A DNA stretch of 64,000 bases, taken from contig NZ_JAHBBK010000003.1 in NCBI RefSeq assembly GCF_018390515.1, positions 62,001 through 126,000 of the forward strand. The letters are read 5' to 3'. The number at the start of each line of letters is the position of its first letter. The first letter of the stretch is position 1. This document shows, piece after piece, positions 63,346 to 64,000 of this stretch. The notes under the pieces are model-generated. The model was not told where the DNA came from. It ran no database searches and saw only the letters and a program-made list of their open reading frames with translations. This stretch comes from Mucilaginibacter sp. Bleaf8. Its GTDB lineage: Bacteria > Bacteroidota > Bacteroidia > Sphingobacteriales > Sphingobacteriaceae. The position numbers and the translations under genes are program-made.

Positions 63346-63765
63346 TTACGCCCGCGCTAAAGTGGCAAGAAGTTCAGGCAGTGTGGTGATTCCCCAGTGC
63401 TCCATATATTTGCCGTCTTTAACCAGTACAATATCGATCACATCGATGCTGATTGCTTTGCCGGTCGCCGGGACACCTAACAATGCTCCTGTTTGCGTGC
63501 CGCTGATACTTTTACGGGTAGTGACCAGGTCACCTTCTGCGACCTGCTGGTGAATCGTTACTTTCACATCGGGCATGGCCGGGCGTAAGATCTCATTGAA
63601 GAAGTAGATCATTCCCTGTGGCCCGTTGTCCATACCGGCCGGAGCCGACCGGTTCACAAAACTTTCATCCATGAGTGCGTTAAAGCTGTCCACATTTCCC
63701 TGTTCGATCACTTCCTGGTTAAAGCGACACACTACCGCTTTGTTGTCTTCGATCATTGTTTCCAT
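63346..63765 (-). CDS. SnoaL-like ester-cyclase-family protein
   Basis: A 139-residue SnoaL-like protein: CRFNQEVIEQGNVDSFNALM, GPQGMIYFFNEILRPAMPDV and the C-terminal VDIVLVKDGKYMEHWG. The ATG at 63765 is used; an in-frame one at 63789 lies 8 codons upstream. It lies downstream of an AraC gene and upstream of DinB. Confidence 0.88.
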   Translation of the reverse strand: METMIEDNKAVVCRFNQEVIEQGNVDSFNALMDESFVNRSAPAGMDNGPQGMIYFFNEILRPAMPDVKVTIHQQVAEGDLVTTRKSISGTQTGALLGVPATGKAISIDVIDIVLVKDGKYMEHWGITTLPELLATLARA

Positions 63766-63836
63766 TATATAGCTGTTTTGATGATACAAAGGTACCGGCT
63801 AACAGGGGGTGCCTAATAGGGCCGGACGTTCAGGTA

Positions 63837-64000
63837 TTACGGCGCAACGTTCAATTGTTGCTCCTGATAATCGCTCGGCGTATGACCGAAATGGTTACGG
63901 AAAGCCTCGGAAAAGCTGGAATGATTTTGATAGCCCACTTTCAGGTACACGCCGGACGGGCTTTCTTCCGCAGATCTTAGCAGTTCGGCAGCCCTTTCCA
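63837..64000 (-). CDS. AraC-family regulator, C-terminal part (cut by window edge)
   Basis: The minus-strand frame encodes the end of an AraC HTH: AAELLRSAEESPSGVYLKVG and YQNHSSFSEAFRNHFGHTPS, ending in QLNVAP. Its N-terminus is beyond the right edge. It reads toward the ester-cyclase gene 70 bases downstream and may regulate it. Confidence 0.88.
   Translation of the reverse strand, partial: ERAAELLRSAEESPSGVYLKVGYQNHSSFSEAFRNHFGHTPSDYQEQQLNVAP

Larger units (their letters stand above)
17680..64000. mobile_element. Candidate genomic island, left end at the broken yifB gene, right end outside the window
   Basis: The left limit is set by the truncated yifB gene. Within it lie accessory detoxification clusters, a metal-resistance operon and, from 55.6 kb, genes typical of Bacteroidetes plasmids and integrative elements (ssb, DUF932, PRTRC E/C/F/B/ThiF, SRAP). 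No integrase, relaxase, Tra gene or attachment repeat is visible in the window, and the stretch may be a mosaic of several insertions rather than one element. If yifB was simply interrupted, its 5' part should lie beyond 64 kb. Confidence 0.4.

Overview
The window looks like the chromosome of a soil- or plant-type Bacteroidetes bacterium, most likely of the Sphingobacteriaceae (Mucilaginibacter/Pedobacter type). Evidence for this is PorX, the type IX secretion response regulator, a CarboxypepD-reg/outer-membrane barrel protein, frequent AraC and Crp/Fnr regulators, a CzcA-CzcC fusion pump with a DUF6660 leader protein, and few recognisable Shine-Dalgarno sequences. No rRNA, tRNA, CRISPR array or insertion sequence was recognised.

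Positions 1-17.7 kb look like core chromosome: an HD-domain phosphohydrolase (cut by the left edge), porX, tsaE, ald, a YihY/BrkB membrane protein, and a large outer-membrane protein with glycine-rich segments. Next, on the minus strand, comes a compact light-signalling operon: heme oxygenase (makes biliverdin), a bacteriophytochrome that stops after its PHY domain, a 1621-residue CheB-CheR-PAS-histidine kinase, and a single-domain receiver. A membrane protein and the C-terminal third of a YifB/ComM ATPase follow. The ATPase is broken at about 17,680 and I take this as the left end of a genomic island that runs past the right edge.

Positions 17.7-44.3 kb hold an accessory, regulator-rich block centred on reactive carbonyls, quinones and drugs. 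It includes a double-HTH protein, a YtfG-like NmrA reductase with HxlR regulator, an SDR with HxlR regulator, a YhhS-type MFS pump, and the RuMP formaldehyde enzymes hxlB-hxlA. These two face an AraC gene across a region with three copies of one operator-like sequence. Then come a secreted PPC/DUF296 protein, a secreted alpha/beta hydrolase, quinone reductase and SDRs, and a panB/PanD-like/NDH-2/SDR operon with its AraC neighbour; the PanD-like protein lacks the self-processing Gly-Ser. A TetR-TolC-HlyD-MFS efflux operon whose HlyD gene carries an in-frame amber stop follows, with an aryl-alcohol-type dehydrogenase, an FMN reductase, a DOPA-dioxygenase-like protein and small esterase/cyclase genes.

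Positions 44.4-54.3 kb are a heavy-metal efflux operon on the minus strand: DUF6660, CzcA-CzcC fusion, CzcB, a small sigma factor, a site-2 protease and a Zn/Cd-type P-ATPase.

Positions 55.6-62.8 kb are plasmid/ICE-type backbone: ssb, DUF932, an unknown gene and the PRTRC cassette (E, C, F, B, ThiF), which amounts to a bacterial ubiquitin-like/E2-like/E1-like set. Two short uncatalogued ORFs are embedded in it, followed by an SRAP-family DNA-repair protein. DinB, an ester cyclase and a cut AraC gene close the window.
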